Assembly: GCF_005887115.1 (NCBI RefSeq)
Contig: NZ_PNCJ01000005.1
Location: 310,001 to 374,000, forward strand
Direction: 5' to 3'
Length of the DNA stretch: 64,000 nucleotides
From: Pseudoalteromonas rubra
GTDB taxonomy: Bacteria > Pseudomonadota > Gammaproteobacteria > Enterobacterales > Alteromonadaceae
The notes beneath the pieces were generated by a model. That model did no database searches. It had not been told where the DNA came from and saw nothing but the letters and a program-made list of their open reading frames with translations. Both the position numbers and the translations under genes were made by a program. How positions within the stretch are numbered: the first letter of the stretch is position 1; every line of letters starts with the position of its first letter. Below, one piece after another: positions 26,538-35,506 of the stretch.

Positions 26538-28790
26538 CTATTGATTCACAGCAGATTTGACAGTGCCTGACCCTGCCTGTTCGTCCAGCAGGTTAAGATC
26601 AAAGTCAAACTCATCAACACGAATTGCTTTTTCACGTTTGCGGTTGTAGTCGATCAACTGTGCGTACTCGGTCTCAGTAATGACCTTAGCAATCAGCGCA
26701 TTATCCAGAGTTTCGTAGAAGCGTACGCCCGCTTTGATCTCGCGCTTTTTCAACGCTTTCTTCACTTTGCTCAGTAGATCCAGACATGCAATTTTGGCTT
26801 TGTATGCCTGCTCGTTGATGTCATGACCATCGCCGGCTTGTGGTTTAACCAGGTGAGTCAACTGGGCTTTAAACGCAGTGTCCAACTGTGCCGCTGTAGC
26901 CAGCTCACGCACCATGTCATCGTTGATCTGCGGCATTGAGTGGCTAAACTGCATTGTTAATACTCGCATAAACTTACGTGTACCTGGTGCCGGGAAGTTA
27001 TCTAGGAACTTATGTAGTGCCTGCTCAGCTTCAACCAGTGCATAGCGTGTTGCATAGTGGAAGTAAGGCGCAGCCGCTTCACGGTCTGTAACAGCCACTT
27101 TTTGCTCGTAGTACTTAATAGAGGCCATCGCGGCGTACAGGTAACTCATTACGTCGCCCAAACGTGCGGACAACATTTCTGCTTGTTTTAACTTTCCACC
27201 CAAAACAAGCAATGAAAAATCTGCAAACACAGCCAATTTCGCTGACAAACGCTGTGCGGCTTTTTCGTATTGCTGTACCTCTGGCAAACTTGATTTACTA
27301 CCCGCAGTGAAAGGCAGTAGACCCAACTTGAATGCACGGAAACTATTAGCAACGCTGTAACCAACCGTTTTGCGTAAAATCTTGTTAAAGGTTTTATCGG
27401 CGTCAGCTTCTTCGCTGTGAATTGCTTCAACCATTGACTGCAAGTATGGGTGACAGCGCATTACACCCTGGCCAAATATCATCAGGTTGCGGGTAAGGAT
27501 ATTCGCACCTTCTACCGTAATTGCAATTGGTTGAGCCACATATCCACTGGCAAGTGTATTTTGTGGACCATTCTGAATGGCTTTACCCGCCAGGATATCC
27601 ATTGCAGAATCCAGCACATCTCGACCAGTTTCGGTCATGTGATACTTCGCTATCGCCGTTACGACTGAGGGTTTAAGACCCATGCCCAAACCTTCTGTGG
27701 TCAGCACACGCATGGCTTCTTGCAAATAGGTTTTGCCCGCGATGTCAGCCAGCTTTTCCTGGATGCCTTCGAACTGGCCGATTGCCAATCCGAACTGTTC
27801 ACGGACAGCCGCGTACTCAGACGCTGACTTAAGCGCTACCTGACTGGTGGACACGCCCAGTGCAGGCAGTGAAATGCCACGACCCGCACCGAGACAGCTA
27901 ACCAGCATCTGCCAGCCACGGCCGATATTATTCTGGCCTCCAATGATGAATTCCATCGGAATGAACACTTTCTCACCACGCGTCGTACCATTATAGAAAC
28001 GAATGCCCATTGGGTCATGGCGATTCCCAAGCTCAACACCCGGGTGCGATTTAGGGATAAGCGCACAAGTAATGCCCAGAGACTCTTTGCCCCCTAACAA
28101 ACCTTGCGGATCAAAAACTTTGAAAGCCAGACCCAGTACTGTGGCGATCGGTGCCAGAGTGATATAGCGCTTGTCCCAGGTGACTTCCAGGCCTAGGACC
28201 TCTTCGCCATTATATTCGCCTTTAGTTACGATCCCTTGATCTGGAATACCCCCTGCATCTGAGCCTGCTTCAGGGCTGGTTAACGCGAAACAAGGGATAT
28301 CTGTTCCGTTAGCTAAACGTGGCAAGTAGTGTGCCTGTTGCTCTTTGGTGCCATAATGCATTAACAGCTCACCGGGACCCAATGAATTAGGTACCATTAC
28401 AGTCACAGCCACTGCAGATGACTTGGTAGCAATCGTGCCAACTATGGTTGAATTTGCATAAGGGCTAAACTCTCTGCCGCCATACTCTTTAGGGATAATA
28501 AGAGAGAAAAAGCGCTCTTTTTTCAAGAATTCGAGAATGTGATCAGGCAAGTGTTTTTCGTTCTGGATCACAGAATCATCGATCATCGCCATCAATTCTT
28601 GTACTGGGCCGTCCAGGAACGCTTGTTCTTCGCTGTTTAATTTGGCTTCTGGTACCGCACGCAATGCGTCAAAGTCTGGTTTGCCGCGATAGATTGAGCC
28701 TTCGAGCCAGACATCTCCCGCATCAAGCGCTTCTTGCTCGGTAACTGAAATGCTAGGCAATATTTTTCTTAGTTGTGTTCTTAAACTCAT
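26538..28790 (-). CDS. fadE: Acyl-CoA dehydrogenase FadE
   Basis: A 750-residue FadE-type acyl-CoA dehydrogenase, the first enzyme of fatty-acid beta-oxidation. The acyl-CoA dehydrogenase core (about 80-460) includes LTSPEAGSDAGG, WDKRYITLAP, GIRFYNGT and VEGANILTRNLMIFGQG; the long C-terminal DUF1974-type region (about 470-740) is diagnostic of FadE. I chose the ATG at 28790; an upstream TTG at 28835 is open in frame but gives unconserved residues. GGATGAG lies before the ATG. A FadR-like half-site overlaps the leader. A shared terminator follows the gene. Confidence 0.93.
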   Translation of the reverse strand: MSLRTQLRKILPSISVTEQEALDAGDVWLEGSIYRGKPDFDALRAVPEAKLNSEEQAFLDGPVQELMAMIDDSVIQNEKHLPDHILEFLKKERFFSLIIPKEYGGREFSPYANSTIVGTIATKSSAVAVTVMVPNSLGPGELLMHYGTKEQQAHYLPRLANGTDIPCFALTSPEAGSDAGGIPDQGIVTKGEYNGEEVLGLEVTWDKRYITLAPIATVLGLAFKVFDPQGLLGGKESLGITCALIPKSHPGVELGNRHDPMGIRFYNGTTRGEKVFIPMEFIIGGQNNIGRGWQMLVSCLGAGRGISLPALGVSTSQVALKSASEYAAVREQFGLAIGQFEGIQEKLADIAGKTYLQEAMRVLTTEGLGMGLKPSVVTAIAKYHMTETGRDVLDSAMDILAGKAIQNGPQNTLASGYVAQPIAITVEGANILTRNLMIFGQGVMRCHPYLQSMVEAIHSEEADADKTFNKILRKTVGYSVANSFRAFKLGLLPFTAGSKSSLPEVQQYEKAAQRLSAKLAVFADFSLLVLGGKLKQAEMLSARLGDVMSYLYAAMASIKYYEQKVAVTDREAAAPYFHYATRYALVEAEQALHKFLDNFPAPGTRKFMRVLTMQFSHSMPQINDDMVRELATAAQLDTAFKAQLTHLVKPQAGDGHDINEQAYKAKIACLDLLSKVKKALKKREIKAGVRFYETLDNALIAKVITETEYAQLIDYNRKREKAIRVDEFDFDLNLLDEQAGSGTVKSAVNQ

Positions 28791-29046
28791 AATAAACTCA
28801 TCCGACCAGATTGATATAGTTACATTACGGCACAAAATTCCGTTTAGATCAATTACTCTACGCTACTTTTTAACGGGTTTTTTACTGAAAGGTCTGAGTT
28901 GTTTAAAAAATTTCTAAATAATTAATAGCTTACAGGTGTTCGCTGAATTGATTTTTTTGAGTGATTTTCATACTAAAAAAGTGTCGAAGAGAAAACTTTC
29001 GCTGCCCGCCGTTGCACGGGCACGGATTGGATAAACAACAGAAGCG

Positions 29047-29505
29047 CTAAAAATCAGCAACCTGAGCTGAACACAGTGCTTTAATCGTATCAGGATTGAG
29101 CGCTAACTCCAGACCTCGTCGACCACCGCTAACATAGATGACCTCATAATCAAGTGCGGAACTGTGCAGCATCACGGGTAAGCGTTTTTTGTGTGCAAAC
29201 GGGCTGATCCCGCCTAATTGATAACCCGTTGCATTTTCTGCCTGCTGCTGCGTTGCAAGCTGCGCCTTTTTACCCTTGCAGCCCTTAGCAAAAGCTTTTA
29301 AATCAACCAGTTGTGTAGAGGGCGTAACGGCAACAACGAGTCGGCCATCAACACTGATAACCAGAGTTTTAAACACTTGTTGCGGTGCCAAAGCCAACGC
29401 CTCTGTCGCCTCCTGAGCAAAATCTGTGATGCCCGGGTCGTGGTCAAATTTAAGTATGTTGAAGTCTGCTTTGTGCTTATTGAGTAGTTGGATAGCGGGT
29501 GTCAT
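29047..29505 (-). CDS. ybaK: Cys-tRNA(Pro)/Cys-tRNA deacylase YbaK
   Basis: A 152-residue YbaK/EbsC-family protein, an editing enzyme that hydrolyses cysteine wrongly attached to tRNA-Pro. Conserved blocks include VFKTLVISVDG with the catalytic Lys region, TPSTQLVDLKAFAK, GYQLGGISPFAHKKRLP and the C-terminal SGGRRGLELALNP. Length is usual for the family. It stands alone, 256 bases upstream of fadE on the same strand, with only a weak hairpin between. Confidence 0.92.
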   Translation of the reverse strand: MTPAIQLLNKHKADFNILKFDHDPGITDFAQEATEALALAPQQVFKTLVISVDGRLVVAVTPSTQLVDLKAFAKGCKGKKAQLATQQQAENATGYQLGGISPFAHKKRLPVMLHSSALDYEVIYVSGGRRGLELALNPDTIKALCSAQVADF

Positions 29506-29650
29506 GCCTTATCGTCCTGTACCTGGCTGTCTTAAAAAATTCAATGGGGTGTCATAGAGAATAACCCCAATTTAGGGTAGACAAAACGTCAAACTAGACT
29601 AAAGTCTAATTACCTCTACACGCACAGTATTATTGCGCCGGGGAGTCGTT

Positions 29651-29872
29651 ATGAGCAAGCACCTTGTTCGTATCGCAGCCGTTTGTGCGGTTAGCTACGT
29701 GGCATTATCTTTTTTGACTAATGAGTATTACTTTTGGGAAAGCAGTGTGGCCTGTACGTCCAAGTGCAAACGATTGGGCTGTACCGATGGACTTCTTTTA
29801 ACAGGGCACAGTCGAACGGTGCTGGCATGTAAATGCACTGGAGATATGGATTATCTCATGCTTTTAAACTGA
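29651..29872 (+). CDS. Small cysteine-rich membrane or exported protein
   Basis: A 73-residue protein I do not recognise. An N-terminal hydrophobic segment (about residues 7-22) is followed by a 45-residue region with five cysteines (ACTSKCKRLGC and LACKC), the pattern of a disulfide-bonded or metal-binding periplasmic domain. I chose the ATG at 29651 because GGGGAG lies 6 bases upstream; the frame opens at 29633. A strong terminator follows immediately, supporting real expression. It is convergent with dnaJ. Confidence 0.7.
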   Translation: MSKHLVRIAAVCAVSYVALSFLTNEYYFWESSVACTSKCKRLGCTDGLLLTGHSRTVLACKCTGDMDYLMLLN

Positions 29873-29876
29873 GAGA

Positions 29877-29906
29877 AAACGGCGCAATTAAGCGCCGTTT
29901 GTTTTT
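29877..29906. terminator. Terminator between small Cys-rich gene and dnaJ
   Basis: A 9-bp perfect stem (AAACGGCGC / GCGCCGTTT) with an AATTAA loop is followed by GTTTTTC on the plus strand and TTTTC on the minus strand, so it may serve both convergent genes. Confidence 0.85.
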
Positions 29907-29940
29907 CGAGCGTTTGACACTGTAAACGAAAAAGATCGTT

Positions 29941-31071
29941 TTACTTGGTCAGATCATCAAAGAATTTCTTTACGCCATCAAAGAAACCCTGCGCTTTTGG
30001 ACGGTTTTTGCCTGCGTCGCTGCCCATGCTCTCTTCCAGCTCTTTCAGTAGCTCTTTCTGTCTGTCGTTCAGATTAACCGGTGTTTCGATTACGACTTTA
30101 CAGATCAAGTCACCAACAGCACCGCTGCGCACAGATTTCACGCCTTTACCGCGCATCCTGAACATTTTGCCAGTCTGGCTCTCAGAAGGCACTTTTAGAT
30201 TCGCGCGACCATCCAGTGTCGGTACTTCAATTTCCCCGCCTAATGCGGCTGTGGTGTAGCTGATAGGCACTTCGCAGTACAGGTTATTACCATCACGGAC
30301 AAAAATCGGGTGCTCTCTCACGCTCACCTGAACATACAGGTCACCAGCTGGTGCACCGTGCATACCCGCTTCGCCCTCTCCTGACAATCTGATACGGTCA
30401 CCTGTATCAACACCAGCAGGTATTTTAACAGACAGGGTTTTGGTCTTCTCAACGCGACCCTGACCATGGCAACTATCACAGGGGTCAGAAATAACCTGGC
30501 CACTACCCTGACAGGTAGGACAGGTTTGTTGCACCGCAAAGAACCCCTGACGCATTTGCACCTGGCCTGCACCGTGACAGGTAGAACAGGTCTTAGGCTT
30601 AGATCCAGACTTTGCACCGCTGCCATCACAGGGCTTACAGGATACCCAGGTTGGAACCTGGATCTCGACTTCTTTGCCTCGTACCGCATCTTCCAGGCTC
30701 AGATCCAGGCTGTAGCGCAAGTCTGCTCCGCGCTGTTGGCGTGACTGACGTCTACCGCCTCCAAAAATATCACCGAATACGTCCCCGAAAATGTCACCAA
30801 AATCAGCACCGCCGCCAAATCCACCATGGCCTGCACCACCGTTTTGTTCAAAGGCAGCATGGCCGTATTGATCATACATCTGGCGTTTTTGACTATCAGT
30901 TAAGACTTCATAGGCTTCTTTTACTTCCTTAAACTTTGCTTCCAGCTCAGCATCGCCCGCCGTTCTGTCTGGGTGATACTTCATTGCAAGGCGTTTATAG
31001 GCCTTTTTAATCTCACGTTCACCGGCGTCTTTTGATACCCCAAGAACGTCGTAATAGTCTTGTTTTGACAT
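29941..31071 (-). CDS. dnaJ: Chaperone DnaJ
   Basis: A 376-residue type I J-protein, cochaperone that stimulates DnaK ATP hydrolysis. The J domain has HPD at residues 33-35; a G/F-rich linker ([15 protein letters not shown]) and four zinc-binding CxxCxGxG repeats ([32 protein letters not shown]) follow, then the C-terminal substrate-binding region. The ATG at 31071 begins the usual [12 protein letters not shown]; residues further upstream in the frame are not part of the family. It lies 225 bases downstream of dnaK on the same strand, a normal order. Confidence 0.97.
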   Translation of the reverse strand: MSKQDYYDVLGVSKDAGEREIKKAYKRLAMKYHPDRTAGDAELEAKFKEVKEAYEVLTDSQKRQMYDQYGHAAFEQNGGAGHGGFGGGADFGDIFGDVFGDIFGGGRRQSRQQRGADLRYSLDLSLEDAVRGKEVEIQVPTWVSCKPCDGSGAKSGSKPKTCSTCHGAGQVQMRQGFFAVQQTCPTCQGSGQVISDPCDSCHGQGRVEKTKTLSVKIPAGVDTGDRIRLSGEGEAGMHGAPAGDLYVQVSVREHPIFVRDGNNLYCEVPISYTTAALGGEIEVPTLDGRANLKVPSESQTGKMFRMRGKGVKSVRSGAVGDLICKVVIETPVNLNDRQKELLKELEESMGSDAGKNRPKAQGFFDGVKKFFDDLTK

Positions 31072-31296
31072 AGTTCTCACACATCTTACTGAGCGATCAG
31101 CCACTATGATGATCGCCTGGCGAATAGGTGTTTAATTGTGCCACAGATGAGGCTTACTGCCTCTGTTCGTCCACTTATCCGCTCTAATTTAAATACGTCA
31201 GAGCCTGCTTACCTTTGCCATTCGCTAGAACTTGAAGGATAAACAGGCCCTGTATAGCACTCCAGGCTAGGCCTGCGTGCGCTTACAAGTCAACAA

Positions 31297-33219
31297 TTAC
31301 TTGTCGTCTTTTACTTCTTCAAACTCAGCATCTACTACATCGTCGTCAGCTTTGTTTGCTTGCTGTGCACCTGCGTCACCGCCAGCTTGTTGTTGCGCTT
31401 GAGCCTTAGCCTGAGCAATTTCCATTAGCTTCTGAGATTTTTCTGCAAGTGCCTGGGTCTTAGCATCAATTTCTTCTTTGCTTTCGCCTTTAATCGCTGT
31501 TTCCAGCTCAGACAGTGCCGCTTCGATTGCTGTTTTGTCGTCAGCAGGCAGGTCGTCGCCGGCTTCTTCAATCTGCTTGCGAGTTGCGTGAACCAAAGCA
31601 TCAGCCTGGTTACGAGCGCCTACCAGCTCTTCGAACTTTTTATCTTCCTCAGCATTCGCTTCAGCATCACGAACCATGTTTTCAATTTCATCGTCGCTCA
31701 GACCTGAAGATGCCTGAATCGTGATCTTCTGTTCTTTACCTGTGTCTTTGTCTTTCGCAGATACATGTAAGATACCATCCGCATCAACGTCAAACGTTAC
31801 TTCGATTTGCGGTACACCGCGCTGTGCAGGACGAATACCTTCCAGGTTGAATTGGCCAAGAGACTTATTGTCGCTTGAACGTTTACGCTCACCTTGCAGT
31901 ACATGGATAGTTACCGCCGACTGATTGTCTTCTGCTGTTGAGAAAGTTTGCGACTTCTTGGTAGGGATAGTCGTGTTTTTCTCAATCAGCGCAGTCATCA
32001 CTTGACCCATAGTCTCAATACCCAGAGACAGAGGACAAACGTCTAGCAGTAGTACGTCTTTTACGTCACCAGCCAGCACACCACCTTGAACCGCAGCACC
32101 TACTGCTACCGCTTCATCAGGGTTAACGTCTTTACGTGGCTCTTTACCAAAGAACTCAGCAACTTTCTTCTGTACCAGAGGCATACGTGTTTGACCACCG
32201 ACCAGGATGATGTCATTTACGTCGCTTACAGACAGATCTGCATCAGCCAGTGCACGCTTTAGCGGCTCGATAGACTGTGCAACCAGGTCTTCAACCAGAG
32301 ACTCAAGTTTTGCACGCGTCAACTTCACGTTCATGTGCTTAGGACCGGTTGCGTCAGCAGTAACATAAGGCAGGTTCACCTCAGTTTGCTGTGCAGATGA
32401 AAGCTCGATTTTCGCTTTTTCAGCTGCTTCTTTCACACGCTGCATTGCCAGCGGATCGGTCTTCAGGTCAATGCCCTGATCTTTCTTGAATTCAGCAACC
32501 AGGTAGTTGATTACGCGGTTATCGAAATCTTCACCACCTAAGTGCGTGTCACCGTTAGTCGCAAGTACTTCGAATGTGTGCTCACCTTCAACTTCATCAA
32601 TCTCGATGATTGAGATATCGAATGTACCACCACCTAAGTCATATACTGCAACAACGTTGTCGCCTTGTTTTTTGTCCATACCGTAGGCAAGTGCCGCAGC
32701 TGTTGGTTCGTTGATGATACGTTTTACATCAAGACCAGCAATACGACCGGCATCTTTTGTCGCCTGACGCTGTGAATCGTTGAAGTAAGCAGGAACAGTG
32801 ATTACTGCTTCTGTAACTTCTTCGCCCAGGAAATCCTCGGCAGTCTTTTTCATTTTCTTCAGGACTTCAGCAGAAATCTGAGGTGCTGCACGCTTTTCGC
32901 CACGTACTTCAACCCAGGCATCGCCATTGTCTGCTTTAACAATCTTAAATGGCATGATGCCGATGTCGCGCTGTACTTCTTCGTCTTCAAAACGACGACC
33001 GATCAAACGCTTGATTGCGTACAGTGTGTTCTGAGGGTTAGTCACAGCCTGACGTTTTGCCGGTTGACCTACTAGCGTTTCGCCCTCTTCGGTAAATGCA
33101 ATAACCGATGGCGTTGTACGATCCCCTTCAGCGTTTTCGATAACGCGTGTCTTATCACCATCAAGTACCGCTACACAAGAGTTAGTAGTACCTAAATCGA
33201 TTCCAATAATTTTACCCAT
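31297..33219 (-). CDS. dnaK: Chaperone DnaK (Hsp70)
   Basis: A 640-residue Hsp70. The start at 33219 gives [15 protein letters not shown] with GGAGAAG upstream; an in-frame codon at 33240 is less likely. The ATPase domain carries IDLGTTNS (phosphate 1), the [13 protein letters not shown] phosphate 2 and adenosine motifs; the substrate-binding domain and the acidic EEVKDDK end are present. It is transcribed from a sigma-32-type promoter (separate entry). grpE is not adjacent in this window. Confidence 0.98.
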   Translation of the reverse strand: MGKIIGIDLGTTNSCVAVLDGDKTRVIENAEGDRTTPSVIAFTEEGETLVGQPAKRQAVTNPQNTLYAIKRLIGRRFEDEEVQRDIGIMPFKIVKADNGDAWVEVRGEKRAAPQISAEVLKKMKKTAEDFLGEEVTEAVITVPAYFNDSQRQATKDAGRIAGLDVKRIINEPTAAALAYGMDKKQGDNVVAVYDLGGGTFDISIIEIDEVEGEHTFEVLATNGDTHLGGEDFDNRVINYLVAEFKKDQGIDLKTDPLAMQRVKEAAEKAKIELSSAQQTEVNLPYVTADATGPKHMNVKLTRAKLESLVEDLVAQSIEPLKRALADADLSVSDVNDIILVGGQTRMPLVQKKVAEFFGKEPRKDVNPDEAVAVGAAVQGGVLAGDVKDVLLLDVCPLSLGIETMGQVMTALIEKNTTIPTKKSQTFSTAEDNQSAVTIHVLQGERKRSSDNKSLGQFNLEGIRPAQRGVPQIEVTFDVDADGILHVSAKDKDTGKEQKITIQASSGLSDDEIENMVRDAEANAEEDKKFEELVGARNQADALVHATRKQIEEAGDDLPADDKTAIEAALSELETAIKGESKEEIDAKTQALAEKSQKLMEIAQAKAQAQQQAGGDAGAQQANKADDDVVDAEFEEVKDDK

Positions 33220-33268
33220 GTGAATCTTCTCCGACTTCAAAAATTCGTTGTTCTGTTAGATGACTTGA

Positions 33269-33297
33269 TAAATAGGGGCGGCAATTTGTAATTCAAG
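33269..33297 (-). promoter_or_regulatory. Sigma-32 heat-shock promoter of dnaK
   Basis: Reading the minus strand, CTTGAA (33297-33292) is followed after 13 bases by CCCCTATTTA (33278-33269), a close fit to the sigma-32 consensus CTTGAAA-N-CCCCATNT. Transcription should start near 33262, giving a 40-45 base leader before dnaK. Confidence 0.85.
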
Positions 33298-33434
33298 CGT
33301 CACAACAAAAAAAAAGTGATTTTTTTTGAAATTTTTTCGTCATGGCGTTTTTTTCATCAAAAATTGGCTAAATTTGACATTTCCGCCCTGGTATGACCAG
33401 ATAAAATATCAAAAACTAACTTAAAATAACTGTT

Positions 33435-34238
33435 ATGACATTTGACGAACTCATTTCTTTACCCGCATTAAAAAATGCACAGGCCCGGCTTTCATTACCT
33501 GCTAGCTGGAGTCAGGGAAGAACCGTATTTGGCGGCCTCTCTGCTGCGCTAATGTTACAAAGCATGCTGCATCAACTAGGCGACCAAAACAGACGCCTGC
33601 TTTCTTTTAGCTGTAATTTCGTAGGCCCGCTTTTAAGCGAACAACCATTCGAGCTTAACACCCTCCTGTTGCGCTCAGGAAAGAGCGCCAGCCAGATGCA
33701 AACAACCATCACACAAAATAATCAGGTTTGCCTTGTCGCTCTTGCCAGTTTTGGTAAACCCCGCACTTCGTCGATCACGGTTCCTGCGGATGATGCCTTT
33801 TCATTAAGCGAGATTAACCCTAAACAAACGTTGCCTTATATAGAGGGTGTCATGCCCGCCTTTATCCAGCATATCGATCTTAACCTGCAACAAGGTGCAT
33901 TACCATTCAGTGGTGCGGACTCTAGTGATATCGGTGGCTGGATGAAGTTTAAATCCCCTGCAGAGCCCCATCTTTCGGTTTTGCATTTACTGGCACTGGC
34001 TGACGCCTGGCCTCCCACATTGCTGCAACTGTGCAAGGGCCCAACACCAGCGAGCAGTATGTCCTGGTATATTGAGTTTCTTAATGATATTGAGCTACCA
34101 GGCTCAGAGTGGTTTGCCATGGAAGCTGTCACACACCAGGCTGAGCATGGTTACGCAATAGAGGATGCCAAGCTATTTTCGCAAGATGGTACGCTGCTAG
34201 CTTTAAGTAGACAAACCGTAGCAGTATTTGACAGTTGA
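33435..34238 (+). CDS. Acyl-CoA thioesterase-like (hotdog-fold) protein
   Basis: A 267-residue protein with two hotdog-type modules, resembling the TesB/4HBT_3 family that hydrolyses acyl-CoA thioesters. The first module has WSQGRTVFGGLSAALMLQSM, the usual substrate-facing helix of these enzymes, and the second the LADAWPPTLLQL and MSWYIEFL segments. Which acyl chain it prefers is unknown. It is divergent from dnaK and shares that gap of about 215 bases. Confidence 0.8.
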   Translation: MTFDELISLPALKNAQARLSLPASWSQGRTVFGGLSAALMLQSMLHQLGDQNRRLLSFSCNFVGPLLSEQPFELNTLLLRSGKSASQMQTTITQNNQVCLVALASFGKPRTSSITVPADDAFSLSEINPKQTLPYIEGVMPAFIQHIDLNLQQGALPFSGADSSDIGGWMKFKSPAEPHLSVLHLLALADAWPPTLLQLCKGPTPASSMSWYIEFLNDIELPGSEWFAMEAVTHQAEHGYAIEDAKLFSQDGTLLALSRQTVAVFDS

Positions 34239-34297
34239 TAAAAACTACTAAGTCACTCACACTATATGCAGGAGTAAGTTAAAGTATTGGTTGAACA

Positions 34298-35506
34298 GTG
34301 ATAGTCGCCTGCCAGCATTGTGATTATTTAGTGTCTATAAGTGATTTGGGCGAGCAGCAAAGAGCTGTTTGTCCACACTGCGGTAATGTGCTTGCCACGA
34401 CCCAGCGAAACTATACTCAGTGGATAGCCGCTTTTAGCCTGTCATCAATTATATTTCTGCTACTAAGTTTGCAACCACACTTTATATCTTACGCTCAGCA
34501 TGGACTCAAACAAACCATTAGTCTGATGGCCGCAATCATGCAACTGGCAGAGAATTACAGCGTATTCTTAGCCGCGTTGCTTAGCGTCAGTATCGTTATC
34601 TTACCACTCGCCGCCAGCGCTCTGATTCTGATGGTTCACACGCCAATCTGGCAAAAGCTCAATCCGCACAATGCTCGCGCAGTTGCGAAATTTATTATGA
34701 CTCTGCGGCCGCTCAATCTGGCTGATATTTTTTTAGTCGCGGTGTTAATCAGTGCATTTAAACTGACCGCATTTGCAGAAATAGAAGTGGGTCTTGGCTT
34801 TTGGGCCTACATACTGTTTGTACTCTGCTTTATTGAGACCCTTTCTCTACTGAGCCAACATCAATTATGGCAGTTGCAGCAAGCCCATTTTACCCCAACG
34901 ATAGAACACTGTGCAAAGCGGGCCAGCTCACAACAATTAAAGCAATGCCAGGTCTGCCAGCAGATCAGCCGCAATGAGCACTGTCCACGCTGTCTCGCTA
35001 AGTTGAGTTATCGAAAAAACAATTCGGTTTCCCGCAGTGCAGCCTGGATGCTGACCTCTTTGGTATTTTTAATCCCGGCTTTGTCTTTTCCAATCATGGA
35101 CACCATCAATTTAGGTTTGCACACACCCGCTACAATATACGGTGGCGTTGAAGTATTGTGGCAAAACGGCTCATACCCTATCGCCATCGTAATTTTTATT
35201 GCCAGTATTTGCATTCCCCTGCTCAAAGCGGGCACGCTGTTTTATTTACTATACCGAGTAAAGCGTCCAGCCAACCCAAAAGTGACCGCGAAGTTCTACC
35301 GCGCCCTTGAAGCGGTTGGAAAATGGTCAATGATAGACGTTTTCGTCGTGATTCTCTTGGTTTCTCTCGTTCAGCTTGGTACTGTACTGAGCGTTGAGCC
35401 GCAGCCAGGCATCGTGTTTTTCACTGCCATGGTTATCTGCCAGATTTTTGCAGTGAACAATTTTGACCCTCGACTACTTTGGGACTCTTTGAATAAACAT
35501 GAATAA
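34298..35506 (+). CDS. pqiA: Intermembrane transport protein PqiA
   Basis: A 402-residue inner-membrane protein with two PqiA modules, each of zinc-ribbon cysteines followed by four helices (first CQHCDY and CPHCGN, second CQVCQQ and CPRC). In E. coli PqiA works with PqiB and PqiC in the envelope lipid transport system. The start is a GTG at 34298; the frame is closed just upstream by a stop, and the zinc ribbon begins at residue 5, so no later start is possible. Its 3' end overlaps pqiB by 8 bases. Confidence 0.93.
   Translation: MIVACQHCDYLVSISDLGEQQRAVCPHCGNVLATTQRNYTQWIAAFSLSSIIFLLLSLQPHFISYAQHGLKQTISLMAAIMQLAENYSVFLAALLSVSIVILPLAASALILMVHTPIWQKLNPHNARAVAKFIMTLRPLNLADIFLVAVLISAFKLTAFAEIEVGLGFWAYILFVLCFIETLSLLSQHQLWQLQQAHFTPTIEHCAKRASSQQLKQCQVCQQISRNEHCPRCLAKLSYRKNNSVSRSAAWMLTSLVFLIPALSFPIMDTINLGLHTPATIYGGVEVLWQNGSYPIAIVIFIASICIPLLKAGTLFYLLYRVKRPANPKVTAKFYRALEAVGKWSMIDVFVVILLVSLVQLGTVLSVEPQPGIVFFTAMVICQIFAVNNFDPRLLWDSLNKHE

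Noticed and set aside
30466-30932. Several 90-120-codon frames opposite dnaJ
   Set aside because: They arise from the zinc-finger repeats and GC-rich codons; dnaJ on the other strand is certain.
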